A stretch of DNA of 64,000 bases from CAXXOK01 sp963678055 (GCA_963678055.1 OY782679.1:1612001-1676000); one strand, 5' to 3'; numbered from the stretch's first letter, positions 30,861-40,309 are shown. A program made the numbers and translations. Notes: generated by a model not told the origin, from the letters alone.

Positions 30861-30885
30861 AAAGGCTTGCGCAATTGCAAGCCTT
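30861..30885 (-). terminator. Terminator after the SPFH/zinc-ribbon gene
   Basis: Perfect stem AAAGGCTTGC/GCAAGCCTTT with a 6-nt loop. The minus-strand 3' side ends in TTTTACTC, and the plus-strand side carries TTTTTATTTT, so it could work in both directions. Confidence 0.75.
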
Positions 30886-30907
30886 TTTATTTTGCATAAC
30901 AAATGGA

Positions 30908-31966
30908 TTATTCTACCTTCTGTCCGCATTCCGGGCAGAATTTTGCGTCCGAGGCCAGCTTGGCACCGCAGTTGGTACAGGTATCATCCGGTTTGGTTTG
31001 CGCCACGCCGCAGTGAGAGCAGAACTTGCTGCCCTTGGTAATCTGCTCGCCGCAGTTTACGCACGGCATCATCGGGATGGCTGCCGGAGCGGACGGCTGA
31101 TTGGCGGCGTTCATGCTCTGGGCAAACATCTGCCCCATCGCTGCACCAGCACCCATGCCAACGCCCATACCGGCCATACCACCGGATGGATTGTTGGCGG
31201 CCTCACGCATGGCTTCAGCAGCCTGATACTGGGTGTATTTGTTCAGGTCGCCTGCCACGCCCATGGAGGTGCGCTTGTCGATGGCTTTCTCCACCTCTTC
31301 CGGCAGGCTGATGTTTTCGATAATGAAATTGGTCAGCGTAAGCCCCAGTGTTTCCACCTGCGGGTTGAGCGCTTTTTGCACAAACGCGCTGAGCTCCTGG
31401 TAGTTGGCTGCCATGTCCAGTGCCGGAATTTTACTTTCGGCAATCGCATCGCTCAAGCCAGATACCAGCGTACGCTTGATTTGGCCTTCCACATCTTCCA
31501 CGGTAAACATACCGTTGGTGCCAAAGACCTCTTTTAAGAATACTTCCGGGTCTTTGACGCGGAACGCAAAGATACCAAACGCGCGGACGCGAATCATGCC
31601 GAACTCGGCATCGCGCATCATGACCGGGTTGCTGGTGCCCCATTTGCGGTCGAGAAACTGCTTGGTATTAATAAAGTACAAATCAGATTTGAACGGCGAA
31701 TTAAAGCCAAACTTCCACGCCTTCAGCTTGGTCAGTATCGGCATGTTGCTGGTGCTTAGTTCATAACGGCCGGGCTGAAATATATCGGCCAGCTGGCCTT
31801 CGTTGACAAAGACGGCAACCTGGCTTTCGCGCACGGTAAGCTGCGCGCCCATCATAATCTCTTTGCCGTCCATGTCGTAGCGGTGCACCATAGTATTTTG
31901 AGTAGCGTCTTTCCACTCAATAACGTCAACAAACTGACTGGTAATGATCTTTTTAAAGAATCCCAT
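30908..31966 (-). CDS. SPFH-domain protein with C-terminal double zinc ribbon (YdjI-like)
   Basis: A 352-residue protein. The N-terminal two thirds form an SPFH/band-7-like domain: FFKKIITSQFVDVIEWKD, AVFVNEGQLADIFQPGRYEL, VRAFGIFAFRVKDPEVFL. A Gly/Ala/Met-rich linker follows (around GGMAGMGVGMGAGAAMGQMF). Two zinc ribbons end it (CVNCG...CSHCG and CTNCG...CPECG). B. subtilis YdjI-type proteins work with PspA-like envelope-stress proteins; no pspA is seen here. ATG 31966 has AGGAGGA. It lies 19 bp after the pseudo-receiver gene, as one operon. Confidence 0.88.
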   Translation of the reverse strand: MGFFKKIITSQFVDVIEWKDATQNTMVHRYDMDGKEIMMGAQLTVRESQVAVFVNEGQLADIFQPGRYELSTSNMPILTKLKAWKFGFNSPFKSDLYFINTKQFLDRKWGTSNPVMMRDAEFGMIRVRAFGIFAFRVKDPEVFLKEVFGTNGMFTVEDVEGQIKRTLVSGLSDAIAESKIPALDMAANYQELSAFVQKALNPQVETLGLTLTNFIIENISLPEEVEKAIDKRTSMGVAGDLNKYTQYQAAEAMREAANNPSGGMAGMGVGMGAGAAMGQMFAQSMNAANQPSAPAAIPMMPCVNCGEQITKGSKFCSHCGVAQTKPDDTCTNCGAKLASDAKFCPECGQKVE

Positions 31967-31985
31967 GCCCGTGTCCTCCTGCCTG

Positions 31986-32783
31986 TTAATCAGACCACTG
32001 TGTATCAGCAGCAAAATCCGTAAGACCGTTGAGTACTCTAAGCTCGGACAGGCTCATCGAAAGGCCAAGATAATGCTGTATTTGTTCCATTGTTTCCAGT
32101 ATAAACTCGCGTGTCTTCGTATCGGGTGTGATGCCCGCCGGGCTGTCCGGCCTGGGGCTGAACACGATGCGGACCTCTTCTGGCGATACGACCGCGATGT
32201 GGATATTCATTTGATGGTATTCTTCCCCAAAAAAGTTCCTAAGCGCGGTTCCCAGGCGTTCGCTGCCGTAATGCCAGCGTTCGGTGATAAACATATCGCC
32301 TTGCGGAATCACGATGCGTGCATAAATGCAGGGTTTTTGGGGATCGTCTGTGCAGCGGTACAAACGCTGCTGCTTGAGTATTTCGTCCTTTGTCGGCGCA
32401 AGGCGCGACAGCAGATACTTCATCCAGCGTTCGCGCGCGGCGGCAAAGTTGCTTTCTTCGTTATAGTCATCATTCGAGTCATCGGTGTGGATTTGGTTGA
32501 GCAAAAGCTCCACTTCGCGAATCACCGCAAGCTGGAGGTCCGGATCATCCAAAAGCATGAACATCGGAATGTTAGGTTGATGCTCATTCATCCACTGTTC
32601 AAGATCTTCAAATTCCGTATCGATTCCGATGGCATCGATATGGTGCTTACGCATACATTCAATTGCGTCATCGAAGGACTTGCGTATTCTGGGCGGCTTA
32701 AAGCCCATGGTTTCCCAGCCTTCGACCTCGTTGAAAATCTTTTCTATCGTCGGTGACTTCGTTACAATCAAGAGTCTATACAC
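31986..32783 (-). CDS. Protein with degenerate receiver-like N-terminus, unknown function
   Basis: A 265-residue cytosolic protein starting at GTG 32783 (GGAGG at 9 nt). Residues 1-100 look like a response-regulator receiver fold: MYRLLIVTKSPTIEKIFNEV, the beta3-Asp region HIDAIGIDTEFEDLEQWM, then IPMFMLLDD. The acidic pair normally after beta1 is replaced by Thr-Lys, so phosphorylation by the usual chemistry is doubtful. Residues about 110-240 have no family I recognise; an acidic linker (DDSNDDYNEES) joins the parts, and the last third contains EEVRIVFSPRPD. It is the first gene of a two-gene unit with the SPFH protein. Confidence 0.65.
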   Translation of the reverse strand: MYRLLIVTKSPTIEKIFNEVEGWETMGFKPPRIRKSFDDAIECMRKHHIDAIGIDTEFEDLEQWMNEHQPNIPMFMLLDDPDLQLAVIREVELLLNQIHTDDSNDDYNEESNFAAARERWMKYLLSRLAPTKDEILKQQRLYRCTDDPQKPCIYARIVIPQGDMFITERWHYGSERLGTALRNFFGEEYHQMNIHIAVVSPEEVRIVFSPRPDSPAGITPDTKTREFILETMEQIQHYLGLSMSLSELRVLNGLTDFAADTQWSD

Positions 32784-32818
32784 TAACGCCAACCTCCAAT
32801 AGTTCAGAATATGGAATC

Positions 32819-32847
32819 ATTATACCTAATTATGCCGCATATTTCAA
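32819..32847 (-). promoter_or_regulatory. Promoter for the pseudo-receiver/SPFH unit
   Basis: Minus-strand TTGAAA (32842-32847), 17-bp spacer, TATAAT (32819-32824), about 36 bp ahead of the GTG start. Confidence 0.65.
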
Positions 32848-32906
32848 TTGAATCAGAAAAACAGCATGTACTTTGTGCCTGTAAATCGCCCAACCACCAT
32901 ATTTCC

Positions 32907-32934
32907 TTGCAAGATTGGGCAGTTCTGCTATAAT
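32907..32934 (+). promoter_or_regulatory. Promoter for the cyclophilin-mutS2 unit
   Basis: TTGCAA (32907-32912), 16-bp spacer, TATAAT (32929-32934). Predicted transcription begins near 32941, which rules out the in-frame ATG at 32941 as the start codon. Confidence 0.6.
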
Positions 32935-32973
32935 ATCTAGATGAAATATGCACCACAGAAAGGGTCAAACATA

Positions 32974-33489
32974 ATGAAGAATCCAACATTTGTCATCACC
33001 ATGAAAAACGGGGATACCATGTCCGGCGAACTGTACCCCGATATTGCCCCCCAGTCCGTTGGTAATTTTACCGAACTTGCCAATAAAGGCTATTACGACG
33101 GCCTGACCTTCCACCGCTGCATTCCCGGCTTTATGATTCAGGGCGGCTGCCCCCAGGGCACCGGTACCGGCGGCCCGGGCTATAGCATCAAAGGTGAGTT
33201 TTCCCAAAACGGTCATACCAATGCACTTAAGCACACCAAAGGCGTACTCAGCATGGCGCGCAGTTCCATGCCCAATAGCGCGGGGTCGCAGTTCTTTGTC
33301 ATGACCAGCGACAGCCCCCACCTGGATGGCTCGTATGCGGCGTTTGGCAAGGTGCTGTCTGGCATCGAAACGGCCGACAAAATCGTCAGCACGCCGACGG
33401 ACTTCCGTGACAAGCCCCAAACCCCGCAGGTGATTGCATCCATCCGCGTGGAAACCGACGGGGAGGCCTATCCGTTCACTAAACTTTAA
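32974..33489 (+). CDS. Cyclophilin-type peptidyl-prolyl cis-trans isomerase
   Basis: A 171-residue cytosolic cyclophilin. Active-site residues fall in TFHRCIPGFMIQGGCPQGTG, SMARSSMPNSAGSQFFVM and HLDGSYAAFGKVLSG. It lacks a signal peptide. ATG 32974 follows AAAGGG with 9-nt spacing. It is the first gene of a run through mutS2 and the two-component genes, with only 20 bp to mutS2. Confidence 0.95.
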   Translation: MKNPTFVITMKNGDTMSGELYPDIAPQSVGNFTELANKGYYDGLTFHRCIPGFMIQGGCPQGTGTGGPGYSIKGEFSQNGHTNALKHTKGVLSMARSSMPNSAGSQFFVMTSDSPHLDGSYAAFGKVLSGIETADKIVSTPTDFRDKPQTPQVIASIRVETDGEAYPFTKL

Positions 33490-33509
33490 GTATCGTTAAG
33501 GAGCAGTAC

Positions 33510-35864
33510 ATGAAGATACAGCGTGAGTTTCGTGTGCTGGAGTTTGACAAAATCAGAGAAAAGCTTGCCGCCTACAGCGTCACGCCGCTGGGCGAAGCGC
33601 TTTGCCTGCGGCTGACACCGGAAGCTGATTTTGATCAGGTTCAGCGCAATTTGAACGAAACGCAGGAAGCGGTCACACTGACCGCTTATTCCGGCGGAAA
33701 CCCGATTCATTCTTTTCAAGACGTAACAGACGAACTATCGCTTGCACGCAAGGGCGCTATGCTGTCGCCCCGCTCTCTTTTGCATGTCGCAGGCTGTATG
33801 TCCGCCGCCAGAGCAGCACGCAGCATGCTAAACAAGGACGACAGTCAAACGCCCATACTCTCCTCCCTCGCCTCGCTGATGACCGTAGACCACGGTCTGG
33901 AGCAGGAGATTACCAATGCCATTTTGGGTGAAGATGAGATTGCCGACCGTGCATCGACCGAGCTTTCGCAAATTCGAAAGAAAATGCGCGTTGTCAGCGA
34001 CCGCGTACGCGACAAACTCAATTCCATCATCCGTGGCAGCGGGTATGCCAAGTTTTTGCAGGAAGCGATTATCACCGTGCGCAACGGCCGGTACTGTGTG
34101 CCAGTCAAGGCGGAGTACCGCGGCAATGTTCCCGGTCTGGTACACGACCAAAGCGCGACCGGCGCGACCTTGTTTATTGAGCCCATGAGCGTTGTGGAGC
34201 TTGGCAACGACCTGAAACAGCTGCAAGCTGCCGAGAAAAAAGAAATTGAACGCATACTGCAAGCGCTTAGCGATCAGGTTGGCCTCGTCGCAGACGATTT
34301 GACCGCCAATATCGACATACTTGCCAAGTTGGACTTTGCCTTTGCCAAGGCAATTCTCGCCAGGGCTATGGATGCCGTACCCCCAAAGGTGAATGCCTCC
34401 GGCTATGTGAACATTATCCGTGGCCGCCACCCGTTGCTGGACCCCCATACCGTTGTGCCCAGCAATATTCATATCGGCAAGGACTTCACCACGCTGATTA
34501 TTACCGGCCCCAATACCGGCGGTAAAACGGTCACGCTGAAAACCGTCGGCCTGTTTGCCACGATGGTGCAGGCCGGCTTGCATGTGCCTGCTGAAAACGG
34601 TACGGAACTGGCGGTGTTTGATCACATCTATGCCGATATCGGCGACGAGCAATCCATCGAGCAATCGCTGTCCACCTTCTCCGGACATATGACGAATATC
34701 GTGGATATCCTCTCCAAAGTCGGCAAGAACGATTTGGTCTTGTTTGATGAGCTTGGCGCGGGTACCGACCCCACGGAAGGTGCTGCGCTGGCACAAACCA
34801 TACTCCTGTTTATGCTGGAGCGGAACATCCGTACCATGGCAACCACGCACTACAGTGAGCTGAAAGTATTCGCCATGACAACCAAGGGCGCGGAGAATGC
34901 GAGCGTGGAGTTCGATATCGAAACCCTGCGGCCAACCTACCGCTTGTCTATCGGGATTCCCGGTAAATCTAACGCCTTTGAAATCAGCGCAAAACTCGGC
35001 TTGAGTGCTGATTTGATTGCCAGCGCGAAGGAGCTGCTGTCGAAAAACGATATCCGCTTTGAAGATGTCATCGCAAACGCCGAGTACCACCGTGGCATTG
35101 CCGAGAAGGAACGTGTGATTGCCGAGTCAGCCCGGCAGGAGACCATCCGCCTGCGCGACGAGGCAGAGAAACTGCGTAACGAAATTGAAAACAAGCGCAG
35201 CGATAACATTCGCCGTGCCAAGGACGATGCCAAGCGCATTTTGGAAAACGCCCGCAGAGAAGCCGAATCCGTGCTGGCCGACCTGAAAAAGATGCGCAAG
35301 GAGGCCTCCTCGCCCAACGCCGAGGCCATCGCCCTGCGCAAGCGCCTGAACGATGGGATTGATTCGCTCAGTGAAGAGCTTTCCAAGAAGACCACGTCCA
35401 AGCATCAAGCCCCCAAAACCCTGCGGGTTGGCGAGCATGTGGAAATCGTACACCTGAACACCATGGGGACTGTACTAAGCCTACCAAACAATAAAGGCGA
35501 AGTCGAAATCCAGGCGGGTATTCTTAAAATCAAAGTCCACATCAGTCAGCTTCGCTTACTGGATAAAAAACCGCAGAAGAAAACATCCGTCAATGCCAAA
35601 ACCAGCGCACTCAGCCGTAGCGTACCGCTGGAACTGGATGTGCGCGGCCAGGCCGTGGACGAAGCGCTGCCGGAAGTTGACCAATATCTGGATGAAGCGA
35701 TGATGGCAGGTATGCACGAGGTTAGCATCATCCATGGTAAAGGTACCGGCGTGCTACGCGCCGGGGTACAGCGCCATTTGAAGTCTCACATGAATGTAAA
35801 AAGTTATCGCCTCGGCGTCTATGGTGAAGGAGAAGACGGCGTTACTGTGGTAACCCTCAAATAG
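33510..35864 (+). CDS. mutS2: Endonuclease MutS2
   Basis: A 784-residue MutS-family ATPase; in Firmicutes MutS2 is linked to recombination control and ribosome-collision rescue. It lacks the mismatch-recognition domain. The core/lever region is followed by the ATPase with TGPNTGGKTVTLKTVGL (Walker A), VLFDELGAGTDPTEGAAL (Walker B) and ATTHYSELK. A long coiled coil (about 515-640) and a KOW-like segment (LRVGEHVEIVHLNTMGTV) precede the C-terminal Smr nuclease domain with LDVRGQAVDEAL and IIHGKGTGVLR. All motifs look intact. Confidence 0.97.
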   Translation: MKIQREFRVLEFDKIREKLAAYSVTPLGEALCLRLTPEADFDQVQRNLNETQEAVTLTAYSGGNPIHSFQDVTDELSLARKGAMLSPRSLLHVAGCMSAARAARSMLNKDDSQTPILSSLASLMTVDHGLEQEITNAILGEDEIADRASTELSQIRKKMRVVSDRVRDKLNSIIRGSGYAKFLQEAIITVRNGRYCVPVKAEYRGNVPGLVHDQSATGATLFIEPMSVVELGNDLKQLQAAEKKEIERILQALSDQVGLVADDLTANIDILAKLDFAFAKAILARAMDAVPPKVNASGYVNIIRGRHPLLDPHTVVPSNIHIGKDFTTLIITGPNTGGKTVTLKTVGLFATMVQAGLHVPAENGTELAVFDHIYADIGDEQSIEQSLSTFSGHMTNIVDILSKVGKNDLVLFDELGAGTDPTEGAALAQTILLFMLERNIRTMATTHYSELKVFAMTTKGAENASVEFDIETLRPTYRLSIGIPGKSNAFEISAKLGLSADLIASAKELLSKNDIRFEDVIANAEYHRGIAEKERVIAESARQETIRLRDEAEKLRNEIENKRSDNIRRAKDDAKRILENARREAESVLADLKKMRKEASSPNAEAIALRKRLNDGIDSLSEELSKKTTSKHQAPKTLRVGEHVEIVHLNTMGTVLSLPNNKGEVEIQAGILKIKVHISQLRLLDKKPQKKTSVNAKTSALSRSVPLELDVRGQAVDEALPEVDQYLDEAMMAGMHEVSIIHGKGTGVLRAGVQRHLKSHMNVKSYRLGVYGEGEDGVTVVTLK

Positions 35865-35890
35865 AATTGGATGTATAAAGGAGCAGCGCT

Positions 35891-36589
35891 ATGGATACAC
35901 AGTCTATCCTGCTGGTCGACGATGATCAGAACGTCAGCCACCTGATTCGCCTATACCTGGAAAAGGAAGGCTATCAGGTTTACGAGGCATCCCGGGGTGA
36001 CGAAGGGATTGCGGCATTCAAGCAGCATGCTCCTTCGCTTGTCTTGCTGGACATTATGCTTCCCGGCATCGACGGGCTGGATGTGTTGCGTGAAATACGC
36101 AAGGTGAGTAAAACGCCCGTGATTATGCTGACCGCCAAGGATGAAACCTTTGATAAGGTGCTTGGGCTAGAGCTTGGCGCAGACGATTATATTACAAAGC
36201 CGTTTAAGAACAAAGAACTGGTCGCCCGTGTCAAGGCCGTATTGCGCCGTACGCGCGATACCGAGGAAACCAAGGAAGAATCGGACACCCTGCAGTTTCC
36301 AAAGCTCAGCATCAGCTTACAGAGCTACGAGGTTATGTTTGAAGACAAACCCGTGGAGATGCCGCCAAAAGAGCTGGAGCTGCTGCACTATCTGGCCTCA
36401 CACCCCAACATGGTGTTCACGCGGGAACAGCTCTTACAGCGTGTATGGGGCTTTGATTTCTATGGCGATAGCCGCACGGTGGATGTGCATGTAAAGCGCC
36501 TTAGGGAAAAGCTGGTCGGCTGCGAGCAGTACGGCTGGGAAATACACACCGTATGGCGCGTGGGCTATAAGTTTGAAGTCAAACGCTGA
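35891..36589 (+). CDS. OmpR/PhoB-family response regulator
   Basis: A 232-residue two-component regulator. The receiver has the acidic pair ILLVDDDQNV, phospho-acceptor Asp in LVLLDIMLPGIDGL, Thr in MLTAKDE and Lys in YITKPFKNKEL. The C-terminal winged helix includes LELLHYLASHPNMVFTREQL and DSRTVDVHVKRLREKL. It pairs with the kinase two genes downstream. The start is ATG 35891 behind AAAGGAG. Confidence 0.95.
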   Translation: MDTQSILLVDDDQNVSHLIRLYLEKEGYQVYEASRGDEGIAAFKQHAPSLVLLDIMLPGIDGLDVLREIRKVSKTPVIMLTAKDETFDKVLGLELGADDYITKPFKNKELVARVKAVLRRTRDTEETKEESDTLQFPKLSISLQSYEVMFEDKPVEMPPKELELLHYLASHPNMVFTREQLLQRVWGFDFYGDSRTVDVHVKRLREKLVGCEQYGWEIHTVWRVGYKFEVKR

Positions 36590-36623
36590 TGGCGTAAAAT
36601 ACCGGGTAGAAGGAGCGAAACCA

Positions 36624-37397
36624 ATGCAAACGAACGCAGCGCTACGTAAACAGGCATGGAAAACCTACATTCATAATCGCAGACAACTGTGGACCCTCTT
36701 TCTCATCTTCACGGTGCTAACAACAGGCAGGTATGCCTTGCAGCGATATTTTCTGCCTGCCGGGTCTCTTTCATCCGTTATCTACCAGTTATGCAGCTTT
36801 GTCGTCATGCCTTTCACAACATTTGGCCTTGATCTTGTGCTGCTTCGCCTGATACGTAAGAAGAAGACGACGGTTGCAATGGGGCTTGATCCGTTAAGAG
36901 CACCATTTCACCCGCTCAAGACATATGCCGCCAGCACTGTTCTTATACTCCCCACTCTTGCAATCACTTTTTTTACGGTTTTAGATCTACAAGCTCCGGA
37001 GACCATTACATTAACGCAGCTGATCGTTCAACTGATCTTAATACTCGGCATCATTATTCTGGGGATTTGGGTATCACTTCGCTTGTTTCTGTTTCCTTAC
37101 TTATTTGTCACGCAACCCGATGCGGGAATCTGGGAGCTGCTTAAGACATCGTTCCAAAAAATGAAAGGGCAGGTTCGACATCTGCTTTGGTTTGTGATCA
37201 CCGTAACGTTTCCGGTCGCCATTGTAGTGATCGTGATGATTGTTCTATTCTTTAATAACATTTACCAACCTAACATCGCGCAGACTGCTTTGACTGTATT
37301 TTTAATATCTAACGCGCTTGTCTCATTGTTTGTGCTCCCGTATTTTTATCTGGCCTATACTGCATTTGCCAACAATCTTCTACTTTCCAAGCATTGA
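36624..37397 (+). CDS. Six-helix membrane protein between regulator and kinase (DUF975-like), unknown function
   Basis: A 257-residue integral membrane protein with about six helices (for example LWTLFLIFTVLTTGRYAL, VVMPFTTFGLDLVLLRLI, LIVQLILILGIIILGIWVSL, LVSLFVLPYFYLAYTAF). A central SLRLFLFPYLFVTQPDAGIWE and KTSFQKMKGQVRHL recall DUF975-type proteins, but I am not certain. The frame opens at 36573 inside the regulator gene; ATG 36624 has AAGGAG. Its position between the partner two-component genes suggests it senses or is controlled by the same signal. Confidence 0.7.
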   Translation: MQTNAALRKQAWKTYIHNRRQLWTLFLIFTVLTTGRYALQRYFLPAGSLSSVIYQLCSFVVMPFTTFGLDLVLLRLIRKKKTTVAMGLDPLRAPFHPLKTYAASTVLILPTLAITFFTVLDLQAPETITLTQLIVQLILILGIIILGIWVSLRLFLFPYLFVTQPDAGIWELLKTSFQKMKGQVRHLLWFVITVTFPVAIVVIVMIVLFFNNIYQPNIAQTALTVFLISNALVSLFVLPYFYLAYTAFANNLLLSKH

Positions 37398-37434
37398 TGC
37401 ATCCCCTAAGCTCCCAATTATCAAGGTGAAATGA

Positions 37435-38919
37435 ATGTTTAACGGGTTATTTTCCAAACTGTTTCTGGTTCTGCTGGCTATTGTGCTGGTCGTTGTGCTG
37501 ATTGGCGCAGGCTTTTCGGCCTATACAATCCGCAACAATATGATTGAAAGCCGCATGGATCACCTGCTGCTGCAAGCGCGCGAGATTGCGCACCTTGTCA
37601 GCCAGGAGACCGATGCCAAGCTCAACCAGTACTTCGATGTACAATCATCCTTTTCCCAGTATTTACAGTGGAAGGCCAACCAGGTCTATCGCGATTATGA
37701 TGCGTATATCCTGATTGTCGACCGCAACGGCCGTAAGCGAGATAACTTAAACAGAGTACTCATTCAAAATCCCAATACCGTTTCCAACTTAACTGTGAAT
37801 GATACGCGCGAAGCATTCCGCGAGGTGCTATCCGGCAAGGAAGTCATTACAAAAATCGTCAACGAGGCCGAGGGCACGGTGTTTACCGTCGCGGTGCCGA
37901 TGAAGGAAAACCGCACTGTACTTGGCGCTGTATTCATTCATACCGGGGCACAGATCATTGAAACGGAATACAGGGATATCGTCATCCAAATTGTGCTGGG
38001 CTTTACAATTGCCGCAGTGCTTGCGCTGCTGTTTGCGGTATTTTTCACCCGCATCATCGTCAAGCCCCTCACGACCATGACCAAAGCTGCCGAAACCATG
38101 AGCCAGGGCGACTTCTCCGTCCGTACCGATGTGTCCGGCTTCTATGAAGTGGATAACCTCGCCAACTCGTTCAACCTCATGGCCAGCAAACTCAACACAA
38201 TCGAAGAAAACCGCAGGGAGTTTGTCGGCAATGTCAGCCACGAGCTGCGCTCCCCCATCACCAGCATTCATGGGTTTATTGATGGCATGCTTGATGGTAC
38301 GATACCCGAAAGCGACTATCCCAAATACCTGCACATCGTATCAGACGAAACCACGCGCATGAAGCGCTTGATTGCTGATTTATTGGAGTTAAGCCGCATG
38401 GAAGACGGCGTAGCAACACTGGACCAACAGGCGTATGACATTCACGAGTCCATTCGCCGCGTGCTCATCGGGCGCATGAATGATATTGACAAAAAGAACA
38501 TTCAACTGCACCTGGAATTTGCAGATGAGCCTGTCTATGTCGTCGCCGATCAGGCACGCATTGAGCAAGTGGTTTTTAATATCACAGATAATGCCATCAA
38601 GTTCCTGCACAACGGCGGAAACTTGACAATTCGTACGGCTATAGTGCATGATATAGTAACGGTTTCGGTGATCAACGACGGTGCATCCATTCTGCCGGAA
38701 GACCAGCCCCATGTATTCGAGCGCTTCTATAAATCCGACAAAGCGCACACCATTGGCAAGGACTCCGGAACTGGACTTGGCCTAAGTATCTGTAAACGCA
38801 TCATCGAAATGCATGGGCAAGTGATTCGCTTAGTGCCCATGCCAAAAGGCGCGGCCTTTGAGTTTACATTGCGCAAAGCAACGGTTGCACGCAAATCAAG
38901 CAACCGGAATGCTGAGTAA
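37435..38919 (+). CDS. Membrane sensor histidine kinase
   Basis: A 494-residue kinase. An N-terminal helix (LFLVLLAIVLVVVLIGAGF) and a second at about 182-205 flank an extracytoplasmic sensor region. A HAMP domain follows (KPLTTMTKAAETMSQGDFSV). The dimerization/phospho-acceptor region is FVGNVSHELRSPITSIHGF, and the ATPase has an N box (NITDNAIKFLHNGG) and SGTGLGLSICKRIIEMHG. It is of the WalK/PhoR type and should phosphorylate the regulator at 35891. Signal unknown. Confidence 0.94.
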   Translation: MFNGLFSKLFLVLLAIVLVVVLIGAGFSAYTIRNNMIESRMDHLLLQAREIAHLVSQETDAKLNQYFDVQSSFSQYLQWKANQVYRDYDAYILIVDRNGRKRDNLNRVLIQNPNTVSNLTVNDTREAFREVLSGKEVITKIVNEAEGTVFTVAVPMKENRTVLGAVFIHTGAQIIETEYRDIVIQIVLGFTIAAVLALLFAVFFTRIIVKPLTTMTKAAETMSQGDFSVRTDVSGFYEVDNLANSFNLMASKLNTIEENRREFVGNVSHELRSPITSIHGFIDGMLDGTIPESDYPKYLHIVSDETTRMKRLIADLLELSRMEDGVATLDQQAYDIHESIRRVLIGRMNDIDKKNIQLHLEFADEPVYVVADQARIEQVVFNITDNAIKFLHNGGNLTIRTAIVHDIVTVSVINDGASILPEDQPHVFERFYKSDKAHTIGKDSGTGLGLSICKRIIEMHGQVIRLVPMPKGAAFEFTLRKATVARKSSNRNAE

Positions 38920-38942
38920 GCCCTGAGAGGAGAGGACCGGAT

Positions 38943-39452
38943 ATGGAACGGCATATCTTTTTAGTGGGTATGCCCGGGAGCGGGAAAAGCGCACTGGGGC
39001 GCCGTGTTGCGCTCGAGCTACAAATGCCGTATCTGGATACCGATGCTTATCTATCCGAGATTACCGGCATGAACACCGCGCAGATTTACGAAGCCTTTGG
39101 CGAAAATGCCTTCCGCGACGGGGAAACGAGGCTTCTGCGCGAGCTGATCAACGCGACACCGGGTATCATATCCACAGGCGGCGGTACCGCGCTCAGGGAA
39201 GAAAACCAGCGGATTATGAAAGCCCACGGCTATATTGTTCTGATTGATCGCCCTATCGACGACATTCTCATGGACATCCGTGCGGAAAAACGTCCTCTGC
39301 TGGCACAGAAGGGCCGCGAAGAGATCGAGCGCATCTACAAAGAACGTATTCCAACATACAAACGGATTGCCGATATCGTATTGGATAACGGAAATGGTTT
39401 CCACAACGGACTGACAGCGCTTGCAGGGATTGCCAAACGCCTGAGAGCATAA
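38943..39452 (+). CDS. aroK: Shikimate kinase
   Basis: A 169-residue enzyme of aromatic amino acid synthesis that phosphorylates shikimate with ATP. Walker A GMPGSGKSALGRRVA, the shikimate-binding DTDAYLSEITG, ISTGGGTALREEN and lid residues in AEKRPLLAQKG are all present. The start is ATG 38943 behind GAGGAGAGG. No other aro gene is nearby; it trails the two-component operon by 23 bp. Confidence 0.95.
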   Translation: MERHIFLVGMPGSGKSALGRRVALELQMPYLDTDAYLSEITGMNTAQIYEAFGENAFRDGETRLLRELINATPGIISTGGGTALREENQRIMKAHGYIVLIDRPIDDILMDIRAEKRPLLAQKGREEIERIYKERIPTYKRIADIVLDNGNGFHNGLTALAGIAKRLRA

Positions 39453-39464
39453 TATAGTGTTTCA

Positions 39465-39485
39465 CCCCGGCAACTGATGCCGGGG
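39465..39485 (+). terminator. Terminator after aroK
   Basis: Perfect 8-bp stem CCCCGGCA/TGCCGGGG with a 5-nt loop, followed by CTTATTCT. Confidence 0.7.
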
Positions 39486-39514
39486 CTTATTCTATACAAA
39501 TGAAAGGATGCAGC

Positions 39515-40309
39515 ATGGAACATTTTACCGTAACCCAGCCCCTACCGGACGTGTTTCACATTCAAGATGTCGGGAAAGTCTGCATGACGCTCATTCGCGG
39601 TGACAGCGCAACACTGCTTTGGGATACGGGCATGGGCTTTTACGATGTTGCCGCCTGTATTGCGCCGTATGTGCGCGGCCAGTTACACGTTGTGCTTTCG
39701 CACGGACACTATGACCATGCCTGCGGTCAGCACTACTTCAGCGAATCTCTTGTTCACCCTGTTGATTTAAATCGTTGTCGGCGAATTGTCAGCCGACCGT
39801 CCCGTACCGCCATACTCAAGCGGATGAGCGAGCGCGGGATGCTGGAACCTGATTATACGGCGAATAACTTTCTAAACGGTACACCGAAAACCATACAGCC
39901 CCTGACAGAAATGACACTGGATCTTGGCGGTCTGGACGTTCAGTTCATCCTCGCACCAGGGCATACTGGCGGATCAATTGTGGCGTTGATAGAGCAAAAG
40001 AAGCTCTTGCTGACCGGCGATACCTGGAACCCGCATACCTGGCTTTTCTTTCGGGAGAGCAAATCCCTGGCCACGTATACCAAGACTGCCAAAAAGCTAT
40101 ATACTCTGCCTGCTGAGCATGTGCTGCGGTCGCACGATTTGGCCATGCTCCCCATGCAAACATTCCGCAACTACATTGATGGCCTGACCCAAGACACTTT
40201 CGACAAAGCAGAACCATGCCCCATTCCCCCGTATACAAATATCCGTACCTACTGCTGTTCTCCAGAACCGGGCAGCAAGCTGGTATTCAACGCAGACAAG
40301 CTGGGATAA
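39515..40309 (+). CDS. Metallo-beta-lactamase-fold hydrolase
   Basis: A 264-residue MBL-fold protein with metal motif LSHGHYDHACG (HxHxDH), the downstream His in APGHTGGSIV, and Asp in LLTGDTWNPH. It has no signal peptide. Related proteins are glyoxalase II-like hydrolases; the substrate is unknown. ATG 39515 is chosen because AAAGGA lies 5-8 nt upstream; an in-frame ATG at 39500 overlaps that site. Confidence 0.9.
   Translation: MEHFTVTQPLPDVFHIQDVGKVCMTLIRGDSATLLWDTGMGFYDVAACIAPYVRGQLHVVLSHGHYDHACGQHYFSESLVHPVDLNRCRRIVSRPSRTAILKRMSERGMLEPDYTANNFLNGTPKTIQPLTEMTLDLGGLDVQFILAPGHTGGSIVALIEQKKLLLTGDTWNPHTWLFFRESKSLATYTKTAKKLYTLPAEHVLRSHDLAMLPMQTFRNYIDGLTQDTFDKAEPCPIPPYTNIRTYCCSPEPGSKLVFNADKLG

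Noticed and set aside
33828..35090. Minus-strand frame of 420 codons opposite mutS2
   Set aside because: It lies wholly within mutS2, whose motifs are intact, and shows no family features.
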